The notes below the pieces were generated by a model. That model was not told the DNA's origin. It searched no databases and was given only the letters and a program-made list of their open reading frames with translations. The position numbers and the translations under genes are program-made. Source: Bacillus sp. Y1 (GTDB taxonomy: Bacteria; Bacillota; Bacilli; Bacillales; Cytobacillaceae). Taken from it: a stretch of 64,000 nucleotides of DNA. Location: assembly GCF_003586445.1 (NCBI RefSeq), contig NZ_CP030028.1, forward strand, positions 4,920,501-4,984,500, given 5' to 3'. Positions 1-9,131 of the stretch are shown here, one piece after another (position 1 is the first letter of the stretch; each line of letters starts with the position of its first letter).

Positions 1-1533
1 GCGGGTTTGAACCAAGATGAAGCGATTGCGAACTCTCGTGTCGTAGGCGTAGTGATTGCCGGACTGCTTGGAGGTTATAAAGTAGGAATTGGGGCAGGAA
101 TCATTGCTGGTCTACACCGGTTCACGCTCGGGGGCTTTACCGGCATCTCTTGTGGGCTAGCCGCCATCATCGCTGGAGTTCTCGCTGGTCTGTTTCATCG
201 CAAAAATAAACATGTTCGATTACAATCCGCATTTTTTATCGGTGCCCTAGCAGAATCCGTTCAAATGCTCATTATATTACTGATTTCTCATCCGTTTGAA
301 AAAGCTTGGACACTTGTAGAAATTATCGGTGTTCCTATGATTCTTGCAAACGGAATTGGAAGCGCACTCTTTTTACTAATTATCAAAAGTGTAATTAACG
401 AAGAAGAGCGAACAGGTGCAATTCAAGCACAAAAAACACTTCGTATTGCTGAAAAAACGCTTAGCCATTTACGCCATGGACTGTCCCAGGATTCGGCAAA
501 AGCAGTTTGTCATATTCTCCATAACGAAATCCGTACAAGTGCCGTCTCTATGACCAATACGAAGGAAATTCTTGCGCATGTGGGACTTGGTTATGACCAC
601 CATCAAGTCGGGAGCCCTATACAGACGCAAATTACTCAGTCGGCTATCCAGAAAGGCGAAACGATTGTTGCTGATAAAAATGCCATCCATTGCCGTGAAA
701 AGAGTTGCCCTCTTGGTGCTGTAGTTGTTGCGCCATTACGACAAAGAGGAGAAACGATCGGAACGTTAAAATTTTACTTTCGTTCTGAAAAAGAAATTAC
801 TCCTGTAATTATGGAGCTTGTGTCAGGATTAAGTTCATTATTAAGTAACCAGCTCGAAATCGCTGATGTTGACCGTGCTTATCAGCTTGCAAAAGAAGCG
901 GAAATTAAAGCGTTGCAGGCACAAATTAGTCCGCATTTTTTATTTAATACACTGAACACGATTCTGTCGCTCATTCGTCTAGACCCTATGAAGGCACGTA
1001 AGCTTCTCGTTTCACTGTCGCATTTTTTACGCCAAAACTTGTCCGTTACCACTCAAAGCTTAACTACGCTCGAGCAGGAACTGAAGCATGTGAAAGCTTA
1101 CTTAGCCATTGAGGAGGCAAGATTCGCCAATAAATTATCGGTCACCTATGATATAGACGAAAACACACTGTTACAAAATATCCCTCCGCTTACGCTTCAA
1201 CCCATTGTTGAAAATGCGATTAAGCATGGATTTAAAGATAAAGAAAAGAATTGTTTCATCCATATTTCTACTAAAAAAGAACCAACACATATCCTTGTCA
1301 CCATCGAAGATAATGGCGAAGGAATTCCTCCTGAGAGAATGCAGCAATTATTAGCGCAACCCATTTCATCTGAAATAGGAAGCGGAGTCGCGCTATACAA
1401 TGTAAATCGCCGCCTATCATTTGTATTTGGTGAAAAAACTACCCTTCAAATCAACAGCACATTACAACAAGGTACGAGCATACAGTTTTCGATACCAATT
1501 GGGGAGGTAAACGAAGATGGATCCATTCATTAA
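1..1533 (+). CDS. lytS: LytS-like sensor histidine kinase, 5' end cut by window
   Basis: Membrane sensor kinase that would phosphorylate the response regulator encoded next. The frame is open from base 1 with no convincing start; about 508 residues are visible against roughly 580 in LytS, so the first membrane helices lie outside the window. Visible parts in order: the remaining helices of a 5TM-LYT membrane domain (about residues 8-130), a GAF-like segment (about 160-285), the LytS-type His-kinase motif QISPHFLFNTLN (about 300) and a HATPase with NAIKHG and DNGEGI. The stop overlaps the start of the regulator gene, so the two are cotranscribed. In Bacilli and E. coli (BtsS/BtsR, YpdA/YpdB) such pairs sense pyruvate and switch on a carboxylate transporter; the cstA gene downstream fits that. 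The actual ligand is inferred. Confidence 0.92.
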   Translation, partial: AGLNQDEAIANSRVVGVVIAGLLGGYKVGIGAGIIAGLHRFTLGGFTGISCGLAAIIAGVLAGLFHRKNKHVRLQSAFFIGALAESVQMLIILLISHPFEKAWTLVEIIGVPMILANGIGSALFLLIIKSVINEEERTGAIQAQKTLRIAEKTLSHLRHGLSQDSAKAVCHILHNEIRTSAVSMTNTKEILAHVGLGYDHHQVGSPIQTQITQSAIQKGETIVADKNAIHCREKSCPLGAVVVAPLRQRGETIGTLKFYFRSEKEITPVIMELVSGLSSLLSNQLEIADVDRAYQLAKEAEIKALQAQISPHFLFNTLNTILSLIRLDPMKARKLLVSLSHFLRQNLSVTTQSLTTLEQELKHVKAYLAIEEARFANKLSVTYDIDENTLLQNIPPLTLQPIVENAIKHGFKDKEKNCFIHISTKKEPTHILVTIEDNGEGIPPERMQQLLAQPISSEIGSGVALYNVNRRLSFVFGEKTTLQINSTLQQGTSIQFSIPIGEVNEDGSIH

Positions 1534-2242
1534 AGTGATGGTGGTGGACGATGAACCGTACAGTCGCGAAGAATTAAAGCATCTGCTGCAGTCCTTTTCA
1601 ACGATTCAAGTGGTTGGAGAAGCAGAGTCTGGTGAAGCGGCCCTTATGAAGGTATTACAGCTTCAGCCGGATGTCATCTTTTTAGACGTAGAAATGCCTC
1701 GAATGAACGGAATGGAATTAGCAAAGGCACTTAAAGAGTTTAAAAAACCTCCTTATATTGTGTTTGCTACTGCCTATCCTGAGTTTGCTGCGGAAGCCTT
1801 TCGATATGATGCCCTGGATTATTTGTTGAAGCCTTTTGATGAAGAGCAGCTACACGAAACCATCCGAAGATTAGAAAAAAAGCTTGCGCCGATAAAAGAG
1901 CAAAGCAAAACCTCCGGAAAGCTTGCGATTGAAGCAGACGGCGAGATTTTATTTATTGATCCAAAGGAAGTTTACTATATTGTGAGAGATGAAAAGAGTA
2001 CGAAGCTTGTTACGGAGGATCATGAGCTCATTACGAAGCTCCCTCTTAAAGAATTCGAATCAAGGCTCGTTCCCTTTGGATTTTTCCGTATTCATAAAAG
2101 CTTTCTTGTGAATTTAACCTATGTTAAACGGCTAACTCCATGGTTTAACGGCGCTTACCAGTTAGAGCTTGAAGGAAAAAAGGAGCTTCTCTCTGTGAGT
2201 AGAAACTACGTGAAAGCACTAAGAGCAAGACTCGAAATCTAA
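1517..2242 (+). CDS. lytT: LytT-like response regulator (LytTR DNA-binding)
   Basis: Response regulator of 241 residues. The receiver domain has the acidic pair D11-D12, the phospho-acceptor D57 in FLDVEMP and K105 in LLKPF; a LytTR DNA-binding domain follows from about residue 135. It starts inside the end of the kinase gene after a GGAGG-like site (GGGGAGG), showing translational coupling. The likely target is the cstA gene 150 bases downstream, where two 9-base repeats lie 21 bases apart, the spacing known for LytTR proteins. Assignment to the LytT/BtsR/YpdB family is firm; the target is inferred from position and repeats. Confidence 0.93.
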   Translation: MDPFIKVMVVDDEPYSREELKHLLQSFSTIQVVGEAESGEAALMKVLQLQPDVIFLDVEMPRMNGMELAKALKEFKKPPYIVFATAYPEFAAEAFRYDALDYLLKPFDEEQLHETIRRLEKKLAPIKEQSKTSGKLAIEADGEILFIDPKEVYYIVRDEKSTKLVTEDHELITKLPLKEFESRLVPFGFFRIHKSFLVNLTYVKRLTPWFNGAYQLELEGKKELLSVSRNYVKALRARLEI

Positions 2243-2258
2243 TTATCTACTGATCATG

Positions 2259-2288
2259 CATGTTAATTTAGGTTAACGACATGATAAC
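2259..2288 (+). promoter_or_regulatory. Putative LytTR direct repeats upstream of cstA
   Basis: CATGTTAAT at 2259-2267 and CATGATAAC at 2280-2288 agree at 7 of 9 positions and start exactly 21 bases apart. LytTR regulators typically bind paired 9-mers with this period. The site is upstream of a TATAAT at 2342-2347 that has no good -35 box, as expected for an activator-dependent promoter. Confidence 0.45.
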
Positions 2289-2341
2289 GTTGGAAAACTG
2301 CTTTTTAATCCAAAATCCCCCTTTCAGGCTTTCTTGTCTTT

Positions 2342-2377
2342 TATAATTATTTATGAAAACGCATTCATAAATAATTA
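2342..2377 (+). promoter_or_regulatory. cstA -10 box, 14-bp palindrome and cre-like core
   Basis: TATAAT at 2342-2347 overlaps a perfect inverted repeat with arms 2344-2357 and 2364-2377. Its centre contains TGAAAACGCATTCA (2354-2367), one mismatch from the CcpA cre consensus TGWNANCGNTNWCA. A cre at the transcription start would give glucose repression of cstA, as known for cstA in B. subtilis. The long flanking palindrome exceeds what a cre needs and may be a second operator. Confidence 0.5.
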
Positions 2378-2390
2378 AGGGGGAATTAGT

Positions 2391-3845
2391 TTGTATACCT
2401 TTTTAGCAGGAATTGCCCTACTCATCGTTGGTTATTTTACTTATGGAAAATTTGTTGAAAAAATCTTTGGGGTGAAAGAAGATCGTGCGACACCTGCTTA
2501 TGTGAATAACGACGGAATCGACTATGTGCCGATGAGCACACCAAAGAACTCCCTTATTCAGCTATTAAATATTGCTGGTACAGGACCTGTCTTCGGGCCG
2601 ATATTAGGAGCACTTTACGGACCAGTTGCCTTCATTTGGATTGTTATTGGCTGTATTTTTGCAGGTGCTGTTCATGATTATTTAACCGGTATGATTTCTA
2701 TCCGAAACAAGGGAGCTCATCTTCCTGAGCTAGCGAGCCGGTTCCTAGGAAAAGTGATGAAGCACATCGTAAATGGCTTTGCTGTCCTTCTTCTTTTACT
2801 AGTTGGTACTGTGTTTGTCACCACTCCAGCTAGCTTATTACATGTTGTGATGGACGGAAAAATTGCCTTATCTCTTATTATCGTTGCTATTTTTGCTTAT
2901 TATGTTTTAGCTACTTTGCTTCCAGTGGACAAATTAATTGGTCGTTTATATCCATATTTCGGAGCACTATTACTAATCAGTGCACTAGGTGTTGGAATTA
3001 TGTTGGTGGTCACAGGTGCACCCATTCCTGAACTATCATTAACAAACTTCCACCCAGATAATCTACCAGTTTTACCATTGTTATTCTTTACAATCTCATG
3101 TGGAGCTCTTTCTGGGTTCCATGCAACACAAACGCCAATCATCTCTCGTACCACTCAAAATGAGAACCAAGGCCGTAAAATTTTCTATGGCATGATGATT
3201 ACAGAAGGTGTCATCGCTATGATTTGGGCGGCAGCTGCCATGAGCGTATTTGATGGTGGTTATGCAGGATTACAAGAAGTTCTAGCTGCTGGAGGACCTG
3301 GAGCCGTTGTTAGCCAAGCGTCTACCGCTCTACTTGGTGCAATCGGTGGTACATTAGCGATCCTTGGTGTAGTCGTTCTTCCGATCACATCTGGTGATAC
3401 AGCTTTCCGAAGTGCACGTATGATTATTGCTGAATATATCAATGTAGCTCAAAAGAAACTGAGCAACCGTTTGTGGATCGCTGTTCCATTATTTGCTGTA
3501 TCAGCAGTATTGACTCAAATGGATTTTAACTTATTATGGAGATATTTCAGCTGGGCTAACCAGTCCACGGCTGTTATTGCCCTATTCGTTGCAGCTATGT
3601 ACCTTTACATCGCGAAAAAGAATTATTATATTGCACTCGTGCCAGGAACATTTATGCTCGTAATGGTTATCACGTATATATTAAATGCACAAATTGGCTT
3701 CGGACTTTCTATGAATACTTCATGGATTGGTGGATTGATCGGAACGGTGGTCTTAGTCGTCATGTTCTTCCGAGCTGCGAAAAAAGCACGTGCAAACAAT
3801 CTACCGCTTGAAGAAGACATTTCGAATTGGAATCGAGTGGCGTAA
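2391..3845 (+). CDS. cstA: CstA family permease (carbon starvation protein A)
   Basis: Polytopic membrane protein of 484 residues of the CstA/BtsT family, which imports peptides or pyruvate when preferred carbon is short. The family signature GTGPVFGPILGALYGP is near residue 60, and about a dozen hydrophobic helices follow. It is shorter than E. coli CstA and BtsT (about 700 residues) and belongs to the short form. The TTG start is chosen because AAGGGGGA stands 7 bases ahead. The lytS-lytT pair directly upstream and the cre-like site in the promoter suggest pyruvate-responsive activation and catabolite repression. The exact substrate cannot be read from the sequence. Confidence 0.9.
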   Translation: MYTFLAGIALLIVGYFTYGKFVEKIFGVKEDRATPAYVNNDGIDYVPMSTPKNSLIQLLNIAGTGPVFGPILGALYGPVAFIWIVIGCIFAGAVHDYLTGMISIRNKGAHLPELASRFLGKVMKHIVNGFAVLLLLLVGTVFVTTPASLLHVVMDGKIALSLIIVAIFAYYVLATLLPVDKLIGRLYPYFGALLLISALGVGIMLVVTGAPIPELSLTNFHPDNLPVLPLLFFTISCGALSGFHATQTPIISRTTQNENQGRKIFYGMMITEGVIAMIWAAAAMSVFDGGYAGLQEVLAAGGPGAVVSQASTALLGAIGGTLAILGVVVLPITSGDTAFRSARMIIAEYINVAQKKLSNRLWIAVPLFAVSAVLTQMDFNLLWRYFSWANQSTAVIALFVAAMYLYIAKKNYYIALVPGTFMLVMVITYILNAQIGFGLSMNTSWIGGLIGTVVLVVMFFRAAKKARANNLPLEEDISNWNRVA

Positions 3846-3851
3846 AAGTTG

Positions 3852-3880
3852 AAGCTGACTCTATGTGAGTCAGCTTTTTT
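3852..3880 (+). terminator. Intrinsic terminator of cstA
   Basis: Arms AAGCTGACTC (3852-3861) and GAGTCAGCTT (3867-3876), 5-base loop, followed by a run of T to 3880. It also separates cstA from the convergent pilC. Confidence 0.9.
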
Positions 3881-3895
3881 ATGGGGTTATTGTTG

Positions 3896-5110
3896 TTATT
3901 TAAAATTTTCATAGATAGAGAACATCGGTAGCATTGCGGCCATTACGATTAAGCCTACAATACTTCCCAACACAGCAATCATAAGAGGCTCTAAGATGGC
4001 ACTCAAACGAGTAGACATTTCCTCCACATCGTCCTCATAAAACTCGGCAATTTTTTCAAACATTGTATCAAGCTGACCCGTTTCTTCCCCGATTCGCACC
4101 ATATGCGTAGTAATCTTAGGAAATACCCAGCTGTTCGCCAACGGAGTGGATAAGCTTTCCCCTCGTCTTAATGAATTCTTTGAGTCCTCCAGCACCTTCG
4201 CGACGACTGAATTCCCCGCCACCTCTGCACTCATCGTTAATGTTTGCAGAACGGGAACCGAGCTGGCAAACAGAGAAGCCATTGTTCTTGATACACGAGC
4301 TAAAATGGTTTTCTGCAACAATGTCCCAAAGATTGGCGTTCGTAAAGCGATTAAATCAAGCATATATCGTCCCTTTGGATTCCGCTTAGTGGCAATAAAT
4401 CCTACTACTAGTAAGATGACAACGGATAATGCGATATACCATTGATGAATCAAGAAATCAGACGCTGCCATAACGATTTTCGTCGGAACAGGAATTTCTC
4501 CACCTACTGATAGTAAGTTGTTTAAAAGACTCGGAAGGACCTTTGTTAAAAGAATCACGACAACGATGACCGCAACAACGGAAACAGCAATCGGGTACAC
4601 CATCGCTGACTTTACCTTTTCCTTTACCTTACGATCTTTTTCATAAAAAATGGCTAACCTGTTCATCACATTTTCTAAGTCCCCACTCGTTTCCCCGGCA
4701 AGAACCATATTTACAAAAATACGGTCAAAGATTTTCGGAAACTGTGAGCATGATTTTGACAAAGATGTCCCGGAACGAACATCTTGATAAATCGTCTTTA
4801 ACGCTTGTTGAAACGGCTTTGAAGACACTTGCTCGGACAAAAGATTAATCGCATCAACAATCGGCGTCCCTGCATTCAGCAAGGTAGCTAACTGACGACA
4901 AAAAATAACGAAGTCCTGATTCTTTACAGGTGCTCCAATAATAATATTAAGATCCTTATTTAAAATCGACTCTTTTATTTCCTTTAGCTCAGCAATATAT
5001 AAACCTCTTCGTTCAAGCTCCTCTGCTGCCGCTACCTGATTGGCAGCCATGAGCTTTCCTTTTTGCTCTTTGCCGGTAAGGGAGTCAATTCCCTTGTATT
5101 TAAATTGCAT
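3896..5110 (-). CDS. pilC: Type IV pilus inner-membrane platform protein PilC
   Basis: Platform protein of the type IV pilus machine (GspF/PilC family), 404 residues. The N-terminal FKYKGID-x-TGKEQKG segment, two repeated T2SSF cytoplasmic helical domains (about 70-190 and 270-395) and three membrane helices (about 165-190, 220-240, 375-395) are visible. It couples the PilB and PilT motors to pilin insertion and extraction. It is the last gene of the leftward pilus operon, 34 bases after pilT. Length and layout are those of PilC rather than ComGB, which is shorter. Confidence 0.95.
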   Translation of the reverse strand: MQFKYKGIDSLTGKEQKGKLMAANQVAAAEELERRGLYIAELKEIKESILNKDLNIIIGAPVKNQDFVIFCRQLATLLNAGTPIVDAINLLSEQVSSKPFQQALKTIYQDVRSGTSLSKSCSQFPKIFDRIFVNMVLAGETSGDLENVMNRLAIFYEKDRKVKEKVKSAMVYPIAVSVVAVIVVVILLTKVLPSLLNNLLSVGGEIPVPTKIVMAASDFLIHQWYIALSVVILLVVGFIATKRNPKGRYMLDLIALRTPIFGTLLQKTILARVSRTMASLFASSVPVLQTLTMSAEVAGNSVVAKVLEDSKNSLRRGESLSTPLANSWVFPKITTHMVRIGEETGQLDTMFEKIAEFYEDDVEEMSTRLSAILEPLMIAVLGSIVGLIVMAAMLPMFSIYENFK

Positions 5111-5144
5111 GATTTCACCGCCTTATAGCGCGTAATGTCCATGA

Positions 5145-6182
5145 TTACTGATGGGCATCCCAATTCGGAATAAACTCATCAGCCGTTTGTTTGGTAATAA
5201 TCCCACTTTGAACAAGCTCTCTAACTGACATATTCATCGTTTGCATACCAAGAGCCTTATTTGTTTCCAAAATGGATTGTATCTGGTGAATTTTATTGGA
5301 ACGAATCAAATTTGCAACGGCATGATTATTCACTAAAATCTCCATAGCTGCTCTTCTTCCGTCATCTTTGGCAACAGGTAATAATCGTTGGGAAACGACC
5401 CCTACTAATGTCCCTGCAAGCTGGGTACGAATTTGCTGTTGCTGCTCTGCTGGAAATACATCGATGATTCGGTCAACCGTTTGTGCAGCGCCTGATGTAT
5501 GAAGAGTTGCAAGAACTAGATGCCCTGTTTCAGCAGCCGTAATCGCTGTTCGAATCGTATCAAGATCTCGCATCTCTCCCACAAGAATCACATCGGGGTC
5601 CTGCCTTAGTGCTGCTCGTAAACCAACCGCAAAGGAATTGGAGTCCAATCCAATCTCTCGCTGATTCACGATGCTTTTTTTATGCTTATGCAAGTATTCG
5701 ATTGGGTCTTCTAGCGTTAAAATATGCTTGCTCATATTTTCATTAATAAAGTCAACAATGGAAGCAAGCGTCGTGGATTTTCCACTTCCCGTTGGTCCTG
5801 TAACGATTAATAATCCTTGTGTCTTCTGAGCAAAAACCTTGATGATCTCTGGGAGATGAAGGTCGAGAAAATTTGGTACATTACTATTGATCACACGACA
5901 TACGATTCCCACAGATCCTCTCTGTCTAAAAACATTCACACGAAAACGGCAGATTCCTGGTAAAGCATAGGAAAAATCAACCTCACCTTTTTGGTCAAAA
6001 TGTTCCTGCAACTCTGGAGTCATGAGCTCCCTTGCCATTTCCTCTGTTTCGTTAGGAGTGAGCGCTTGGCTTCCTACCTTTTTTAACTTCCCATTGATTC
6101 TTACAATGGGGGTAACAGCCGTCGTAATGTGTAAATCCGATGCCCCATTTTGAAACGCAAATAATAATAGTTTTTGAATCAT
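5145..6182 (-). CDS. pilT: Pilus retraction ATPase PilT
   Basis: Hexameric cytoplasmic ATPase that disassembles the pilus and powers twitching or DNA uptake. 345 residues with the PilT order: N-terminal PAS-like domain, Walker A GPTGSGKST (residues 129-137), Asp box around LEDPIEY (158), Walker B-type ILVGEMRD (199-206) and His box TGHLVLATLHT (219-229). It lacks the Cys zinc motif and long N-terminal domain of PilB. The C-terminal VRELVQSGII resembles the AIRNLI-type motif of PilT. A dedicated retraction motor is unusual for Bacilli, whose competence pilus (comG) works without PilT. It lies 15 bases after pilB. Confidence 0.95.
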   Translation of the reverse strand: MIQKLLLFAFQNGASDLHITTAVTPIVRINGKLKKVGSQALTPNETEEMARELMTPELQEHFDQKGEVDFSYALPGICRFRVNVFRQRGSVGIVCRVINSNVPNFLDLHLPEIIKVFAQKTQGLLIVTGPTGSGKSTTLASIVDFINENMSKHILTLEDPIEYLHKHKKSIVNQREIGLDSNSFAVGLRAALRQDPDVILVGEMRDLDTIRTAITAAETGHLVLATLHTSGAAQTVDRIIDVFPAEQQQQIRTQLAGTLVGVVSQRLLPVAKDDGRRAAMEILVNNHAVANLIRSNKIHQIQSILETNKALGMQTMNMSVRELVQSGIITKQTADEFIPNWDAHQ

Positions 6183-6197
6183 CGTGCTCTTCCCCCG

Positions 6198-7865
6198 TTA
6201 TTCTACCGTTACGCGATAAACCTCTTCTAAAGTAGTTAATCCTTGTGCTGCTTTTTGCAATCCATCCTCAAACATCGATACAAAACCTTTTGTGTTTACG
6301 TACTTACGATAAGCGGAGTCCTGCATCTTTTGTGTAATCATATTTCGTAGCTCATCATCAATGAGGAGCGTCTCATGAATGGCCATACGTCCGCGATAGC
6401 CAGAATTATTACAAACCGAGCAGCCTGTCCCTTTTTTCAACTGGCTTGTATCCATTCCTCTAGATTGAAATTGCTCTCTTTCTTCATGTGTTGGCACATA
6501 CGGACTCGCGCAGTTTTTACATATCTTCCGAACCAATCGTTGCGCAACAACCCCCGTCACTGCCGATGACACTAGGAAGGGCTCAATCCCCATATCCATC
6601 AGACGGCTTACCGCAGAAACCGAATCATTCGTATGAAGCGTACTTAATACAAGGTGACCAGTAAGGGCTGATCGTAAAGCAATTTCTGCTGTTTCTGTAT
6701 CACGAATCTCACCAAGCATGATAATATCCGGGTCCTGTCTGAGGATGGAACGAAGACCAGCCGCAAACGTCATACCAATATTCGCTTTAACCTGAACCTG
6801 ATTAATTCCACGAATCTGATATTCAACCGGATCCTCAACTGTGATGATATTCACTTCATCGGTATTCAGCTTTTGTAACGCGGTGTATAGGGTTGTCGAT
6901 TTTCCTGACCCTGTTGGACCTGTAACGAGAATGATTCCGTATGCATTACTAATCATTTTTCGGAAGTTGGCTTCGTTTCTCTCTGAAAATCCAAGCTTTT
7001 CAATTCCAAGCACTACATTTCCTGTATCCAACAAACGCATAACAACCTTTTCCCCGAAAACGGTTGGAAGAATCGATACACGAAGGTCAATATTTCTCAT
7101 ATCAACGTCCATTTTAAAACGTCCATCTTGTGGAAGACGCTTTTCAGCGATGTTCAACTTGGACATAATCTTGATTCTTGAGACAAGTACATTATTCATG
7201 TTTTTCGGGAGGGTTCGCTCTGTTCTCAGGACCCCATCCACGCGAAGACGAATAAGCGTTTCGTGCTCATGCGGGTCAATGTGAATATCACTTGCCCCGA
7301 CTTGAAGCGCCTGGCTTAAAAGCTGATTCACCATTTTTGCGACTGGAGAATCATCTGACTGCTGTGCTTCTAAAAAGCCTTCATCTTCCTCGTTTAACGG
7401 CATATCCTCAAGCATTTTATCAATCGATTTTTGCATACCATAATAACGATTTAACGCTACCTGAATTTCATGCCTTTTTGCTATCGCTGGCTCAATACGG
7501 AAGCCCGTACTCAAACGAAGATCGTCAATCGCGAAATAATCGAGTGGGTCCACCATCGCCACAAGCAATTTATCATTTGTCTTTTTTAGTGGAAGCAGCT
7601 GGTACTTTCTCGCTAATTCTTCATCTATAATATTAATGAGCTTTCGATCAATCTCAAGCTCATACAAATTCACCTTTTTAATGCCGAGCTGGAATTCCAG
7701 CACTTGAATAATCGTGTCTTCATCCACGATATTCATCGCAACTAATTGATCACCGAGACGCAAACCAGAACTTTTTTGCTGAAGCAGGGCATCCATTAAT
7801 TGCTCTTCTGTAATTACATTTGTTTCAATAAGCAAATCGCCTATACGCTTTCGCTTAAGTGCCAT
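6198..7865 (-). CDS. pilB: Pilus assembly ATPase PilB with MshEN-type N-terminus
   Basis: Extension motor of the type IV pilus (GspE/PilB family), 555 residues. Residues 1-150 form an MshEN/T2SSE_N-type domain with the 24-residue R-x-G...L...Q signature at 7-30 and again at 36-59; such domains bind cyclic di-GMP in MshE and several PilB proteins. The ATPase part has Walker A GPTGSGKST (316-324), LEDPVEYQ-like Asp box (VEDPVEYQ), IIMLGEIRD Walker B and the four-Cys zinc site CKNC...CSVC near 450-490. In both N-terminal motifs an Asn replaces the usual Gly at position 10, so nucleotide binding is not certain. It sits between pilO and pilT in the operon. Confidence 0.95.
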   Translation of the reverse strand: MALKRKRIGDLLIETNVITEEQLMDALLQQKSSGLRLGDQLVAMNIVDEDTIIQVLEFQLGIKKVNLYELEIDRKLINIIDEELARKYQLLPLKKTNDKLLVAMVDPLDYFAIDDLRLSTGFRIEPAIAKRHEIQVALNRYYGMQKSIDKMLEDMPLNEEDEGFLEAQQSDDSPVAKMVNQLLSQALQVGASDIHIDPHEHETLIRLRVDGVLRTERTLPKNMNNVLVSRIKIMSKLNIAEKRLPQDGRFKMDVDMRNIDLRVSILPTVFGEKVVMRLLDTGNVVLGIEKLGFSERNEANFRKMISNAYGIILVTGPTGSGKSTTLYTALQKLNTDEVNIITVEDPVEYQIRGINQVQVKANIGMTFAAGLRSILRQDPDIIMLGEIRDTETAEIALRSALTGHLVLSTLHTNDSVSAVSRLMDMGIEPFLVSSAVTGVVAQRLVRKICKNCASPYVPTHEEREQFQSRGMDTSQLKKGTGCSVCNNSGYRGRMAIHETLLIDDELRNMITQKMQDSAYRKYVNTKGFVSMFEDGLQKAAQGLTTLEEVYRVTVE

Positions 7866-7884
7866 TCTGTTGCTCTCCTTTTCC

Positions 7885-8556
7885 TTATTTATTCAAAACC
7901 GCTTGAAAAGCTTCACAATAAAACACTCGTGCAGAAACACTAGCATCCATGTTTCCCTTTTCAGTATTGAGGGAGTATGTGACATTCTGTATATGAAAAA
8001 CTCTCGGCATCTTTTCAAGCTTATCCACGAACTCATTGATGTCTTCTTCATTGCCATTCAAGGAGATTTGTACATCGTTGAAAGAAACCGTAAACTCCTT
8101 TACTTCACTTACTCTTTCTTCAAGAAGCTTGTAAATAGATTCTGGGAATAAACTACTCCACTGATCTTGTTCTACCGTTCCTTCTGTAGAAGTTACCGCT
8201 TCTGCTTGAGCTTCTTCTTCCGATTCTGTTTGGAAAGAGATATTAGAAACCGAAGTTCCAGTTTCCCCTTCTGTTTTTTCAATATCTTTAATTACCTGCT
8301 CTATATTCGGACGTCCAGGAATTCCTTGAAATAACTCCTGCTTCTCCGCTTCGGTCATCGTTTGTGGCTCTAACGATTGGAGCACCTTTCCATAGCTGCT
8401 AGTATCAGCTTCAATTTTTTGTAGATTTGCTGCCTTTTCTGCTTTTTCCGCAGCAAGTGGTCGTAAGATAGCGAAATAGAAGATTCCACTAAATGCAACC
8501 AATAAACCAATCGCAATAATTAGTATCTTTTCTTTAAGAAAATTCTCTAATTTCAT
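7885..8556 (-). CDS. pilO: PilO-like pilus alignment protein
   Basis: Bitopic membrane protein of 223 residues: short cytoplasmic tail, one helix at about residues 11-33 (ILIIAIGLLVAFSGIFYFAIL), a coiled-coil stretch (about 35-75) and a ferredoxin-like C-terminal domain. This is the fold of PilO/GspM, which pairs with PilN to link the PilM ring to the outside. Sequence identity in this family is low, so the call rests on topology, size and position directly after pilN, with which it overlaps by 4 bases. An acidic linker (about 95-125) is probably lineage-specific. Confidence 0.8.
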   Translation of the reverse strand: MKLENFLKEKILIIAIGLLVAFSGIFYFAILRPLAAEKAEKAANLQKIEADTSSYGKVLQSLEPQTMTEAEKQELFQGIPGRPNIEQVIKDIEKTEGETGTSVSNISFQTESEEEAQAEAVTSTEGTVEQDQWSSLFPESIYKLLEERVSEVKEFTVSFNDVQISLNGNEEDINEFVDKLEKMPRVFHIQNVTYSLNTEKGNMDASVSARVFYCEAFQAVLNK

Positions 8557-9107
8557 TGCTGCTCACCTTCTAACGTCACAACTGTTGCCTCAAAATACGC
8601 TTCGTACAGATTTTTCTCTGTATTTAAACTAATACTCGTCACCTTAGCCTCTGTCACAAATTCAGCCTCTAACAACTGCTGAAGGTAGGTTGCTGCTGCA
8701 TCTTTCGTTGGGAATAAAACCGTCATGGACAGTGCACCTGTGTTTTCAAACGTATAATTGGAGACAGAACCACCTTCGGGAAGAAGCTTGTATAGATCTT
8801 CTTTTATGGTAATTGGGTTTTTATAAATTCCATTTAAAAATCCATGAATTTTATTATATTTATCTACGAAATTATATTCTGTCACACCCGTTCGACGGGC
8901 CGTAATGTCCGCTAACACCGTATCTCTCGCTTCCGTACTCGTTGCAATTTTCTCGTCTAGCTCGTGGACCGAACTTTTCCCCGTAATAAATAAAATAATG
9001 AGTAATGCGGAAATTACAAGAAACAAGCCTGCTGCGCCAAGTAAATACGGCAATCTATTTAGCCTGTTTCTCCTCTCCTGTGGCAATAAATCAATGCTAA
9101 TGTTCAC
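8553..9107 (-). CDS. pilN: PilN-like pilus alignment protein
   Basis: 184 residues. The N-terminal cytoplasmic motif INIDLLPQERRNR-like (here ISIDLLPQERRNRLN, residues 3-17) is the conserved PilM-binding tail of PilN. One membrane helix (about 23-45), a coiled-coil region and a ferredoxin-like fold follow. PilN binds PilM by its tail and dimerises with PilO outside the membrane. The gene starts 24 bases after pilM and its stop overlaps pilO. Confidence 0.88.
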   Translation of the reverse strand: MNISIDLLPQERRNRLNRLPYLLGAAGLFLVISALLIILFITGKSSVHELDEKIATSTEARDTVLADITARRTGVTEYNFVDKYNKIHGFLNGIYKNPITIKEDLYKLLPEGGSVSNYTFENTGALSMTVLFPTKDAAATYLQQLLEAEFVTEAKVTSISLNTEKNLYEAYFEATVVTLEGEQQ

Positions 9108-9131
9108 TACGATCTCTCCTATCTACCACCA

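Noticed and set aside
6841..7284. 147-codon ORF opposite pilB
   Set aside because: Antisense shadow of a strongly conserved ATPase; no signal for translation.
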